64,000 nucleotides of DNA from Chloroflexota bacterium. Its GTDB lineage: Bacteria > Chloroflexota > Anaerolineae > Anaerolineales > Anaerolineaceae. The stretch lies in assembly GCA_009773005.1 (NCBI GenBank), contig WOUT01000012.1:1-64000 (forward strand). The letters run 5' to 3'. A program made the position numbers and the translations under genes. The notes under the pieces are model-generated. The model saw nothing but the letters and a program-made list of their open reading frames with translations. It made no database searches and was not told where the DNA came from. Below are positions 8,571-17,301 of the stretch, piece by piece (the stretch's first letter is position 1; each line of letters begins with the position of its first letter).

Positions 8571-8828
8571 ATGGTCAGCGGTACTCCGGTAAACAGACAG
8601 TGGGTCATCGTACTAAAAGATGGGACCATCGCCATTGATTGGGGTGACGGATTGTTTCAGGACGTCCGTTCCGGGGATTTTATAGCAGTTCTTGAAAAAG
8701 AGGTCAGCCATCATATTTCGAATGAGGAATTGGATTGGTTGACCAAAATTGGCAGGGTTGGATCATTTACACGCCAGATCGTTCACTTCCACAGTCTGCC
8801 TGAAAGACCGCAAAAGACGATCGAATAA
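8571..8828 (+). CDS. Small conserved-looking protein of unknown function (85 aa)
   Basis: I do not recognise the family. The ATG at 8571 follows GGGGAGAGG; the TTG at 8544 in the ORF track adds residues without support. The protein is soluble, mostly beta/alpha, with VNRQWVIVLKDGTIAIDWG at the N-terminus and a hydrophilic C-terminus. It follows the Rrf2 gene by ~70 bases on the same strand and is closed by a good terminator. The pair could be one unit, but the gap and the absence of overlap leave this open. Confidence 0.6.
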   Translation: MVSGTPVNRQWVIVLKDGTIAIDWGDGLFQDVRSGDFIAVLEKEVSHHISNEELDWLTKIGRVGSFTRQIVHFHSLPERPQKTIE

Positions 8829-8846
8829 GGGCAGGATTCGAACATT

Positions 8847-8880
8847 CCCCTCCTTGCAAAAACGGGAGGGTTTTCTTTTC
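8847..8880 (+). terminator. Intrinsic terminator after the 85-aa gene
   Basis: CCCTCC...GGAGGG stem followed by TTTTCTTTTC. It ends just before the MFS gene at 8900, which must have its own start or read through. Confidence 0.8.
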
Positions 8881-8899
8881 TACAAATAAAAGGCAGAGC

Positions 8900-10072
8900 A
8901 TGATCTCGAAAAAAACATTAAATTTTAGGGTAGGCTTGTTCACCACCTCCCGCATGGTGGTCAACACAGCCTCCAGAATGATATATCCATTTTTGGCGGT
9001 CTTTGCCGCTGGGTTGAACGTGGAGATCGCCGTGATCTCAATGGCGATGGCAGTCTCCATGGCCACCAGCGCAGTAGGTCCATTTATCGCGCCCATTGCA
9101 GACCGCCGCGGACGCCGAACCGGAATGTTGATCGGTATGGCGATCTTCCTTGCGGGTGTATTTTCTGTCAGTTTATTTCCAAGCGTCACAACCTTTTTTA
9201 TCGCCATCATTCTGGTTAATTTGGGCAATAATATCTTCCTGCCGGCGCTTCAAGCTTACATCGGTGATCATACGCCTTACGCCAAACGGGGAGCGTACCT
9301 AGCGGTCACCGAACTGTCGTGGGCGCTTTCGTTCATCATGTTGGTGCCACTGGCTGGCTTCATGCTTGAAAACTCAACCTGGAATATGCCGTTTATTGGT
9401 CTTTCTGTGCTGGGAACACTGATGACCGCCCTGATTTGGATCCTCGTGCCTAAAGACGCGCCGGTTGAAATGGAACCACTCACCATCCTTTCAGACATCA
9501 AGAAGGTGCTGGTCTACATGCCCGCCGTGATGGGGATGTTGATGGGCGCAGCGCTGATCACCGGTAATGAACTAGTGAATGTGGTTTTCGGGGTGTGGAT
9601 GCAAGACTCATTCGGGCTGCAGATCGCCGCGCTCGGTGCGGCTTCAGTCATCATAGGTATTTCAGAACTCGGCGGCGAAGGTATAGCGGCTTTGATCGCA
9701 GATCGATTAGGAAAGGAACGTTCGATCGCTTTTAGTCTGTTGGCTAACGGTTTGTGGGTTGTAACGCTGCCGTGGCTTGGCAAGAGCCTGCCGGGTGCAT
9801 TCGCGTGGTTGTTCGTGTTCTATCTTACTTTTGAAGTTGCCATTGTCTGTTCGCTGCCTCTGATGACCGAGGTGATGCCCAAAGCCCGCGCCACCATGAT
9901 GGCGCTCTTCATTGCGGCGCTCTCACTGGGGCGCGCACTGGGGGATGTGGTCGCACCCCATCTTTATGCAGGTGGTTTCTTCCTCAATGCGGTGGCGTGC
10001 CTGGCATTGGATCTGATGGCCATTTTCTTTCTCACCCGCATTAAACTGCCCGCCAGACAAACTTCCGATTGA
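8900..10072 (+). CDS. Major facilitator superfamily transporter
   Basis: The 390-aa protein has about twelve hydrophobic helices and the MFS loop 2-3 signature in variant form (PIADRRGRRTGML), with a matching loop 8-9 motif ADRLGKERS. The inner-membrane secondary transporter class is clear. The substrate is not: it resembles drug/sugar-phosphate efflux types (DHA1-like). It stands between two transcription units, followed by a promoter for hutI. Confidence 0.88.
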   Translation: MISKKTLNFRVGLFTTSRMVVNTASRMIYPFLAVFAAGLNVEIAVISMAMAVSMATSAVGPFIAPIADRRGRRTGMLIGMAIFLAGVFSVSLFPSVTTFFIAIILVNLGNNIFLPALQAYIGDHTPYAKRGAYLAVTELSWALSFIMLVPLAGFMLENSTWNMPFIGLSVLGTLMTALIWILVPKDAPVEMEPLTILSDIKKVLVYMPAVMGMLMGAALITGNELVNVVFGVWMQDSFGLQIAALGAASVIIGISELGGEGIAALIADRLGKERSIAFSLLANGLWVVTLPWLGKSLPGAFAWLFVFYLTFEVAIVCSLPLMTEVMPKARATMMALFIAALSLGRALGDVVAPHLYAGGFFLNAVACLALDLMAIFFLTRIKLPARQTSD

Positions 10073-10101
10073 CCTACAGTTATTCATTGCTGCGTGACCC
10101 A

Positions 10102-10125
10102 ATGGAAATTTCCATCGGGTATACT
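10102..10125 (+). promoter_or_regulatory. Candidate hutI promoter with 14-bp operator-like palindrome
   Basis: ATGGAAATTTCCAT is a perfect 14-bp palindrome at 10102-10115, and a -10 box TATACT follows at 10120-10125. A repressor bound here would block the promoter. The -35 is weak. The ribosome site AGAGGGACC precedes the hutI ATG. Confidence 0.45.
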
Positions 10126-10164
10126 ATTGTTTAGATAAGATTCTTTGAATATGTAAGAGGGACC

Positions 10165-11418
10165 ATGCTGATTCACTCCGCGTCACAATTGATCACCCTG
10201 GCGGGCGGACCGCAGAGAGGCACTGAACTCGGCCGGCTGGGGATAATCCACGGCGGAGCAGTCCTCATACGGGGCGAATTGATCGTCGAAACCGGCGTGA
10301 CGCCGGATCTGCTCAAAAAGTACCCCAACGAGCCCTGTCTGGATGCAGGCAGGAAGGTAGTCATGCCAGGTTTCGTGGACCCACACACCCACCTGGTGTG
10401 GGCAGGCGACCGCGCTGCCGAGTTTGAGATGCGCCTGGAGGGGAAAACCTATCTAGAGATCATGGCGGCTGGCGGAGGCATTGCTTCAACCGTGCACGCC
10501 ACGCGCTCTGCAAGTGTGAACGAGCTGCTTGACCAGTCACGCAAACGCACCCGGGGTATGTTCAAGCACGGCACCACCACTGCCGAAGCCAAAACAGGCT
10601 ACGGGCTGGAATTGAACACCGAACTGACACAATTGGAAGCATTGCTTAGGCTGGACAAAGAAGGTCCCTTGGAAATTGCGCCGACCTTCCTAGGCGCGCA
10701 CGCCATCCCGCCTGAATACAAGGGCAGGGAGGATGAATACACCCGGATGGTATCAGAAAAGATGCTGCAAGCTGTAAAAAGCTGGTGGGGAGCGCACACG
10801 AGCGAAAAACCACTGCCTTTTGTGGATGTTTTTTGCGAAAAAGGCGCTTTTGATCTGGAACAAACCCGCCAGATATTGACAGCTGCAAAGACACTGGGCT
10901 TCCCGTTGAAGGCACATGTAGATGAATTCGAGAATCTCAGCGGGGCAGAACTGGCGGGCGAGTTGGGCGCGGTATCCGTCGATCACGTGGTCAAAACCTC
11001 GAGCGCCGAAATCACAGCACTTGGAAAATCGAACACGGCTTTGGTTTCGCTGCCGTGCACCCCCTTCGGGCTGGCAGAACCGCACTACTCCCCGGCCAAA
11101 GACATCCTCGCCGCGAATGGCATCCTGTCCATCGCCACCGACCTGAACCCTGGCACGGCATGGTGCGAGAGCATGCAGTTTGTCATCGCGCTGGCTTGCC
11201 GCTACTTGAAGTTGACCCCGGCGCAGGCCGTCGCCGCCGCGACCATCAACGCGGCTTACGCCATCCGACGCGACGACCACATCGGTTCACTCGAACCTGG
11301 CAAACAGGCTGACCTGTTGATCCTGTCGGTCGCTGATTACCGCCACCTGGCTTATCGCTTCGGCGGAAATTTAGTGCAAACCGTGATCAAAAAGGGAATC
11401 TCCTATCCTGTTGCTTAA
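10165..11418 (+). CDS. hutI: Imidazolonepropionase
   Basis: The 417-aa amidohydrolase opens the imidazolone-5-propionate ring, the third step of histidine degradation to glutamate. It shows the metal-binding FVDPHTHLVWAGDR, the HutI-specific KTGYGLELN, AHVDEF, and the ATDLNPGTAWCESM segment. Length is normal for HutI. hutH, hutU and the last hut step are not in the window, so it either works with genes elsewhere or has been recruited for another imidazolone. The HD and IMPase-family genes follow on the same strand. The stop codon lies inside one copy of the dispersed TTCTAGAA palindrome. Confidence 0.95.
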   Translation: MLIHSASQLITLAGGPQRGTELGRLGIIHGGAVLIRGELIVETGVTPDLLKKYPNEPCLDAGRKVVMPGFVDPHTHLVWAGDRAAEFEMRLEGKTYLEIMAAGGGIASTVHATRSASVNELLDQSRKRTRGMFKHGTTTAEAKTGYGLELNTELTQLEALLRLDKEGPLEIAPTFLGAHAIPPEYKGREDEYTRMVSEKMLQAVKSWWGAHTSEKPLPFVDVFCEKGAFDLEQTRQILTAAKTLGFPLKAHVDEFENLSGAELAGELGAVSVDHVVKTSSAEITALGKSNTALVSLPCTPFGLAEPHYSPAKDILAANGILSIATDLNPGTAWCESMQFVIALACRYLKLTPAQAVAAATINAAYAIRRDDHIGSLEPGKQADLLILSVADYRHLAYRFGGNLVQTVIKKGISYPVA

Positions 11419-11438
11419 TTATTTCTAGAACTTATTAA
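11415..11438. repeat. Dispersed AT-rich palindrome, copy 1
   Basis: TTAATTATTTCTAGAAC followed by TTATTAA overlaps the hutI stop and ends 12 bases before the HD gene. It matches four other copies, at 30893, 32095, 57499 and 63615. Confidence 0.55.
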
Positions 11439-11449
11439 TCGAGAGACTT

Positions 11450-12085
11450 ATGCTCACACTGGCACACGCCCGTACCTGGTACCTACATGTTGACGCTGTC
11501 CACGACTTCTCGCACATCGAGCGGGTCTACAAGATGTCAGAGCGGTTGGCGCTCGCAGAAGGCGCGGACTTAGAGATCGTGCACGCCGCGGCGCTGCTGC
11601 ACGATGCCGACGGCACCACCCCTGGCAGCGAAGCCCGTTCGGAACATCATTTGCGTTCATCTGAATTCGCCGGAAAGATCCTGCGTGAAGAGGGATGGCC
11701 TGAGGACAGAATCAAGGCTGTGCAGCACTGCATCCGGGCGCACCGCTATCGCGACGACCGCGAACCCCCAGCCACCATCGAAGCCAAGTGCTTGTTCGAC
11801 GCTGACAAACTGGACGTGCTGGGCGCGATCGGGGCCGTGCGCGTTGTAGTTTACGCCGCGCTGGCAGGCGTCCCTTTTTATAGCAAGCCTTCCAAACAGT
11901 TCATCGAAACCGGCAAAGAAGTGGATGGCGAACTGCACAGCGCTTACCACGAGCACCTATTCAAGTTGAGAAAGATCGAAAAGAAATTGTTTACATCCAC
12001 CGCGCGGGGGCTGGCCCGGGAACGCAGCCAGTATTTGGACGGGTTCTTTGAGCGACTCATCGCTGAGATCAACGGGGAGAGGTAA
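11450..12085 (+). CDS. HD-domain phosphohydrolase
   Basis: The 211-aa HD-superfamily protein carries the H...HD...D metal pattern: HDFSHIERVY, then AALLHDADG, then HCIRAHRYRD and DADKLDVLGA. It resembles YedJ/YpgQ-type nucleotide phosphohydrolases acting on (d)NTPs or related phosphates in the cytoplasm. The exact substrate is unknown. It ends two bases before the next ATG, so it is translationally linked to the inositol monophosphatase-family gene. Confidence 0.88.
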   Translation: MLTLAHARTWYLHVDAVHDFSHIERVYKMSERLALAEGADLEIVHAAALLHDADGTTPGSEARSEHHLRSSEFAGKILREEGWPEDRIKAVQHCIRAHRYRDDREPPATIEAKCLFDADKLDVLGAIGAVRVVVYAALAGVPFYSKPSKQFIETGKEVDGELHSAYHEHLFKLRKIEKKLFTSTARGLARERSQYLDGFFERLIAEINGER

Positions 12086-12087
12086 GC

Positions 12088-12867
12088 ATGGAGCCCACCT
12101 TGGAACAGGTTATTACCTGGGCAAAACAAGCCGGAAAAATCGCACTGGATGGTTTTTTGACAGATCACACCCTTGGCTTTAAAAACCTCACCGACGTGGT
12201 CACTGAAGTGGATCATGCCTGTGAAAAACTGCTCATGGGCGTGATCCTCTCACGCTTTCCGGGGCATTCGATCCTCACTGAAGAAACCGGGTCGGTGAAG
12301 GGGAGCGAAGACCACTGCTGGTATATCGATCCGCTGGACGGGACGATTAACTACAGCCACCGCCTGCCGGTCTATTGCATCTCGGTCGCTTATCACGCAC
12401 ACGAAAAATTGCTATTGGGAGTGGTGTATGACCCCGCGCGCGATGAGTGTTTTTCAGCCGAACGCGGCAAAGGCGCCTGGTTGAACGGGGAACCGATCCG
12501 GGTGTCAGAGTGCGCAAGTTTGCAAAAAGCACTGCTGTCAACCGGGTTTCCATATCATGATGCAGAAAAGTTTGAACAAAACCTACGCTTGTTTGGGCAT
12601 CTCACACACACCACGCAGGGAGTGCGCCGCTTCGGCTCTGCAGCGATCGATATATGTTATGTGGCCTGCGGACGCATTGACGCCTACTGGGAACAGGAAA
12701 TCAATGCCTGGGATATCGCCGCGGGGGTGCTGATCGTGGAAGAAGCCGGCGGCAAGGTGACGGATTTGGAAGGCAAAAATGATTACTTTAAACCGCCTTT
12801 TGCCCTCGTCGCCTCCGCGCCGGGCATTCAACAGGAATTGCTGGAGACTATCCTACCGTTTAATTAG
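12088..12867 (+). CDS. Inositol monophosphatase family protein
   Basis: This 259-aa Mg-dependent sugar phosphatase has TDVVTEVDHACEKLL, ILTEETG, the motif-A DPLDGTINYSH and the C-terminal WDIAAGVLIVEEAGG. The family hydrolyses inositol-1-phosphate, fructose-1,6-bisphosphate, histidinol phosphate or PAP; this member lacks features that decide among them. It is third in the hutI-HD-IMPase run. Histidinol phosphatase is one option but is not supported by nearby his genes. Confidence 0.92.
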   Translation: MEPTLEQVITWAKQAGKIALDGFLTDHTLGFKNLTDVVTEVDHACEKLLMGVILSRFPGHSILTEETGSVKGSEDHCWYIDPLDGTINYSHRLPVYCISVAYHAHEKLLLGVVYDPARDECFSAERGKGAWLNGEPIRVSECASLQKALLSTGFPYHDAEKFEQNLRLFGHLTHTTQGVRRFGSAAIDICYVACGRIDAYWEQEINAWDIAAGVLIVEEAGGKVTDLEGKNDYFKPPFALVASAPGIQQELLETILPFN

Positions 12868-13021
12868 CCTTTATCCTCAGGTGGATGTCCTTTTTGCTTC
12901 GTTCTCTTTTTAAATAAAGAGCGCCCGGTGTATAATCGCCTGAGCGGAGTTTTTCGCGCCGCCCCGCGAACCATTTTCCGATAATAACGCGGGTAAATCC
13001 AATCCATTCTTGAGGAATCCC

Positions 13022-14791
13022 ATGACAACATACACTCAAAAACGCTGGAGTCTGGTTTCGCTTTATCCCTCCGCCACCGGACCAGAATTCAAGCATGATT
13101 TCAAGGACATCGAAACAAAAACGACCGAATTTGAGAAATTCCGCGAGCTGCTAAAGAAAGACATCTCCGAAAAAGACTTCATGACCATCATCAAAGCGCT
13201 GGAGCAGGTCTACCGGCTGGCGCACCGCATGGGCAGTTTTGCCGGGTTGTGGTTCGCTGAAGATACCCAAAACCAGGCCGCGCTGACCCTGGTTGCCAAG
13301 ACCGAGCAACAGCAGTCCGAAATCAACAACCGCACCCTGTTCTTTGGATTATGGTGGAAAGAGCTGCCCGACGCAGCCGCCGAACGCCTGATGAAGAATT
13401 CGGGCGACTACCGCTACTGGCTGGAGGAGATGAGACATTTCAAGAAACACACGCTTACCGAACCGGAAGAGAAGATTATCAACACCAAGAATGTGACCGG
13501 TATCAACGCCCTGACCACGCTGTATGATTCCATGACCAACCGCTACGTCTTCACCGTGGAAGTGGATGGCGAAAAGAAAGAAATGACGCGCGGTGAATTG
13601 ATGAGCTTGGTGCGCGGCGCGGATGCTGACCTGCGCGCCCGCGCCTATCAGGAACTCTACCGGGTGTACGGCGAGAACGGCGACATCCTGGGTCAAATGT
13701 ACCAGACCATCGTGCGCGACTGGCGCAACGAAGAAGTGACTCTGCGGAAATTTGACAGCCCCATCTCCGCCCGCAATCTGGCCAACGACCTACCGGATGA
13801 AGTGATCGACCTGCTGCTCTCGGTTGCTGAAAAGAATACCGGTGTCTTTCAGCGTTTCTTCAAGCTGAAAGCCAAACTGATCGGCGTGAAAAAATTGCGC
13901 CGCTATGACGTCTACGCGCCGGTTGCCAAAGCGGATAAACCGTATGAATACGAAAAAGCCGCCCAAAAAGTGCTCGAATCATTTACTGAATTCGATCCGC
14001 GCTTCGCTGAAATGGCTGAACGGGTGTTCAAAGAGGATCACCTGGACGCAGAAGTGCGCAAGGGCAAACGCGGCGGCGCTTTCTGCGCCACAGTGACCCC
14101 CGATATGACTCCCTGGGTGCTGCTCAATTATCAGGGCAAGACGGATGACGTGGCAACCATGGCGCACGAATTAGGGCACGCCATTCACTCCATGCTGGCA
14201 GATGAGCACACTCTCTTCACCCAGCACGCCTGTCTGCCGCTCGCTGAGACTGCCTCAACCTTCGGCGAGATGATGCTGGTGGATCGCCTGCTGGCAGAAG
14301 AACCTGATGAAGCCGTCAAACGCGACCTTCTGTTCCGGCAGGTGGATAACGCCTACGCCACTATTCAGCGGCAGTCTTTCTTCGCCATGTTCGAGAAGGA
14401 AGCGCATCAGATGATCGTGGATGGCGCATCGGTGGATGAGATTTCTGAAGCTTACATGAAGAACCTTAAGAAACAGTTTGGCGACGCGGTGGAGGTGGCT
14501 GACGAATTCAAGTGGGAATGGGTTTCGATCCCGCATATCTACCAGGTGCCGTTCTATGTCTATGCCTACGCCTTCGGGCAGCTGCTGGTGCTCTCCCTCT
14601 ACAAACGCTTCAAGGAAGAGGGGGAGTCATTCAAGCCTAAATACATCCAGCTGTTGGCGGCGGGCGGCTCCGAAGCGCCGATGAAAGTGCTCGCAGAGGC
14701 CGGAGTTGACGTGACCAAGGCCAAGTTCTGGCAGGGCGGCTTTGATGTATTGAGCAAGCTGGTGGACGAGCTGGAAAAGACAGTGAAATAG
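13022..14791 (+). CDS. M3-family oligoendopeptidase (PepF type)
   Basis: The 589-aa zinc metallopeptidase of the M3B clan cuts short peptides in the cytoplasm. The zinc motif is HELGHAIH with the downstream Glu in LPLAETASTFGEM, and the late PFYVYAYAFGQLL segment is typical of PepF. I start it at the ATG at 13022 (MTTYTQKRWSL), which TGAGGAAT precedes; the TTG at 13010 in the track lies within that ribosome site. A TATAAT at 12931 may be its -10. Confidence 0.93.
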   Translation: MTTYTQKRWSLVSLYPSATGPEFKHDFKDIETKTTEFEKFRELLKKDISEKDFMTIIKALEQVYRLAHRMGSFAGLWFAEDTQNQAALTLVAKTEQQQSEINNRTLFFGLWWKELPDAAAERLMKNSGDYRYWLEEMRHFKKHTLTEPEEKIINTKNVTGINALTTLYDSMTNRYVFTVEVDGEKKEMTRGELMSLVRGADADLRARAYQELYRVYGENGDILGQMYQTIVRDWRNEEVTLRKFDSPISARNLANDLPDEVIDLLLSVAEKNTGVFQRFFKLKAKLIGVKKLRRYDVYAPVAKADKPYEYEKAAQKVLESFTEFDPRFAEMAERVFKEDHLDAEVRKGKRGGAFCATVTPDMTPWVLLNYQGKTDDVATMAHELGHAIHSMLADEHTLFTQHACLPLAETASTFGEMMLVDRLLAEEPDEAVKRDLLFRQVDNAYATIQRQSFFAMFEKEAHQMIVDGASVDEISEAYMKNLKKQFGDAVEVADEFKWEWVSIPHIYQVPFYVYAYAFGQLLVLSLYKRFKEEGESFKPKYIQLLAAGGSEAPMKVLAEAGVDVTKAKFWQGGFDVLSKLVDELEKTVK

Positions 14792-14816
14792 AAAGATTCT
14801 CGTCAGAGCGGCAGTG

Positions 14817-15000
14817 GCGCGAATTGGAGAACGGACGAATCTTAGTTGTTGCGAGACACGGTGTTTTTTCGTGCTGAAGCAATCTCCGATTTACTCGTTT
14901 GTCAATTTTAGGTGTGGATTGCTAGAAAAGCCTCCACACTGTCCCAGTGTCCTTCGGGAGGTCAGTGTGCTACGTCACAGAGTATGCGGGTTCCACAATG
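14817..15000. repeat. Intergenic segment made of dispersed-repeat-like phrases
   Basis: It contains 'cgtgctgaagcaatctcc', 'ccagtgtccttcgggaggtcagtgtg' and 'gggttccacaatgacaag'. These match in style the gap texts at 6120-6460 and 23640-23700 ('cattgcgaac...gtgaagcaatccc'). No ORF or promoter of note is present. Confidence 0.4.
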
Positions 15001-15021
15001 ACAAGATCTCGGAGGTGAAAA

Positions 15022-15543
15022 GTGGGTAACATGGACAAATCTGCCCTTCTGGTTTTACACCATTACAACAACCATGCCAATGCCCTGCTGCTCAAGACAG
15101 CGGCAGATCTCGACATAACTGCCTTTTCATCTCCTTCCAGCCCAAGCCACGGTTCGGTGCAAGGGGAGTTGACCCACATGGTGATGGTCGAATTCTTCTT
15201 CTTGGCGCGCGCTGAGGGCAAGCCGGTCAACCCCAAGGACACCCCTGACGAGGCTCTCACGCTGGAAGAAATTAAACTCACTTTCGCGCAGATCGCGGAC
15301 GATCGCAAACGCTATCTGGATTGGGTCACAGAAGAAAAATTGGCTGAAGAGATTACGCTGCCGATCCGCGGCAAGTCATTCATGCTTGCGCGCTGGCAGT
15401 GTCTTGCGCAGGCGCTGCTCCACTCGGCGCACCACCGCGGCGAACTTTCGATCGTGATGACTGTGCTGGGGCATCCCCTCCCCACCCTGGATGCAATTAT
15501 CCAGTTCGTTAAAGAGAGCGGGCAGGAATGGCCGTGGGATTAA
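15022..15543 (+). CDS. DinB-family (DfsB) four-helix protein
   Basis: The 173-aa protein has the DinB metal-binding histidine pattern: HHYNNHANALLLK at the N-terminus, QGELTHMVMVE in the second helix and LLHSAHHRGELSIVM near the end. These are the three histidines expected for a Ni/Zn site. The family includes thiol-dependent transferases and damage-induced proteins of unknown role. The GTG at 15022 has GGAGGTG five bases away, while the ATG at 15031 is 14 bases away, so I prefer GTG. Confidence 0.88.
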   Translation: MGNMDKSALLVLHHYNNHANALLLKTAADLDITAFSSPSSPSHGSVQGELTHMVMVEFFFLARAEGKPVNPKDTPDEALTLEEIKLTFAQIADDRKRYLDWVTEEKLAEEITLPIRGKSFMLARWQCLAQALLHSAHHRGELSIVMTVLGHPLPTLDAIIQFVKESGQEWPWD

Positions 15544-15659
15544 TTGAAAGCCGAAATATACGATAAAACCAGGTTCTGAATTTCGATTTATGGTATATTT
15601 TAAATTCAATGAATAACCCTCCGCAGTAATGTGGAGACTCCCAACCGGAGCAGGTCTCT

Positions 15660-16295
15660 ATGTATTTTGCCATCGAAGGTGTCATCGGGGTGGGAAAAAC
15701 CACTCTTGCCAGATTATTACAACCTTCTTTTAAAGCCGAGTTGGTGCTCGAAGTCTTTGAAGAAAACCCGTTCTTAAGCAATTTTTATTCAGACCGCGCC
15801 CGCTATGCCTTTCAGACGCAGATATTCTTTTTGCTCAGCCGCTACCACCAACAGCGCCGCAACATCAACGAACGCCTTGAGAAGGCGCAAGCAGTGATCA
15901 GCGATTACACTTTCGAAAAAGACGCCCTCTTCGCGCGCATCAACCTGGCGGGTGACGAACTGGATATGTATTACAACGTGCAGGAAGCGCTGGCTGAAAA
16001 AGTGACGCCCCCCAACCTGGTCGTTTACTTGCGCGCCACCACAGAGACGCTAATGCGCCGTATCGCGCAACGCGACCGCCCTTACGAACGCTCGATGGAA
16101 CGCGATTACATCGACCTGCTTAACCAATCCTATGACGATTATTATCAGGATTCCTCTCACAATTCACAGGTACTGATCATCGAATCCGATGGATTTGATT
16201 TTGTCGGGCGAACGGAAGATTTGGAACTGATTAAATCTCAAATTCATGACGCGCTGCAGACGGCTCCCTTCCAACCGCTGCTGCCGATCGCCTAG
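15660..16295 (+). CDS. Deoxynucleoside kinase (first of two)
   Basis: The 211-aa dNK-family kinase phosphorylates deoxynucleosides for salvage. P-loop EGVIGVGKTT is at residues 6-15, the substrate segment ISDYTFEKDALFARINL follows (DYT replacing the usual DRS), and the lid QRDRPYERSM carries the arginines. A second paralogue lies at 18107..18763. In other bacteria such pairs split purine and pyrimidine specificity; which is which cannot be told here. The nucleotidyltransferase gene follows after 13 bases. Confidence 0.9.
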   Translation: MYFAIEGVIGVGKTTLARLLQPSFKAELVLEVFEENPFLSNFYSDRARYAFQTQIFFLLSRYHQQRRNINERLEKAQAVISDYTFEKDALFARINLAGDELDMYYNVQEALAEKVTPPNLVVYLRATTETLMRRIAQRDRPYERSMERDYIDLLNQSYDDYYQDSSHNSQVLIIESDGFDFVGRTEDLELIKSQIHDALQTAPFQPLLPIA

Positions 16296-16308
16296 CCTTA
16301 GGAGAGCC

Positions 16309-17301
16309 ATGCGCATTACGCGTGAATTGCTGATCAATCTCGCCCACGAAAACGCCGCCAAGATGTCCGCCAAAGAGCGCGGTCTGGTGTGTGTTTATTT
16401 GACCGGCTCGCTATTAAAGGCGGAACCCTTCCTCGGCGGCGTGACGGATATAGACGTCATCTGCGTGCATGACCGCCCGGTGACCACTGCGCGTGAGATC
16501 ATCCGCATCAACGCGGATGTTCATCTCGACTTGGCGCACTACACCCAGGATGATTTTTTACCAGCCCGCAAGCTTCGCACGGATGCATGGATCGGCGGCG
16601 CCCTGGAAAATGATCCCCTCATCCTGCAAGATTCAGCCCACTGGTTCGATCTGACACGTTCAAACGCCACCTCGCAGTTCTGGCAGCCTGCGAATGTCGC
16701 GGCACGCGCCGGGTCTTTCATCACTTTTGCCCGCCAAAATTGGTTAGCGCTCCAGGATGGCTCCCTGCCGCAGGGTATTAAACGCATTCAGGCGCTGCTG
16801 GATGTCATCCGTGACACCGCCAACGCAGCGGCAGCGCTTAACGGCATGCCTTTGCCCATTCGCCGTTTGTTCCTAGAATTGCCCGAACGTGCCGCAAAAG
16901 CCGGAATACCTGAACTTGCCGGAGAACTTGTGCAGATCTTCACCAGCGACGAAGTGACGGATGAACATTGGAGTCCTTGGCTGGCAGGTTGGATGTCGGC
17001 ATTTGACGCTCTGAAAACCGAAAAAGACGCCCCGGCTGCCATCCACCCGAACCGACGCAACTACTATGAAAAAGCGGTTGAAGCCCTGACCGCGGATCGC
17101 CCCGCCGCTGCGCTGTGGATCATTTTACGTACCTGGACCAAAGCTTCCGCGGCGCTGCCAAAATCTGGAACACCTTATAAGGAATGGCAGAATATGTGCC
17201 ACCAGTTGAATCTGGAAGCAAAAAACCTGCCCCAGCGTTTGGATGCCCTGGATGCCGCACTCGATCTGGTGGAAGAAGTCGTCGACGCAATGCGGAGTTG
17301 A
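16309..17301 (+). CDS. Nucleotidyltransferase-fold protein
   Basis: Starting at the ATG at 16309 (TAGGAG eight bases upstream) gives 330 aa. Residues ~28-55 hold the polymerase-beta-type nucleotidyltransferase signature: YLTGSLLKAEPFLGGVTDID gives GS-x(n)-DxD, with a further LDLAHY strand. The rest is helical with no family I recognise. It could adenylylate or otherwise nucleotidylate a small molecule, RNA or protein. It is linked to the deoxynucleoside kinase gene and ends at the edge of the oriC candidate. Confidence 0.7.
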   Translation: MRITRELLINLAHENAAKMSAKERGLVCVYLTGSLLKAEPFLGGVTDIDVICVHDRPVTTAREIIRINADVHLDLAHYTQDDFLPARKLRTDAWIGGALENDPLILQDSAHWFDLTRSNATSQFWQPANVAARAGSFITFARQNWLALQDGSLPQGIKRIQALLDVIRDTANAAAALNGMPLPIRRLFLELPERAAKAGIPELAGELVQIFTSDEVTDEHWSPWLAGWMSAFDALKTEKDAPAAIHPNRRNYYEKAVEALTADRPAAALWIILRTWTKASAALPKSGTPYKEWQNMCHQLNLEAKNLPQRLDALDAALDLVEEVVDAMRS

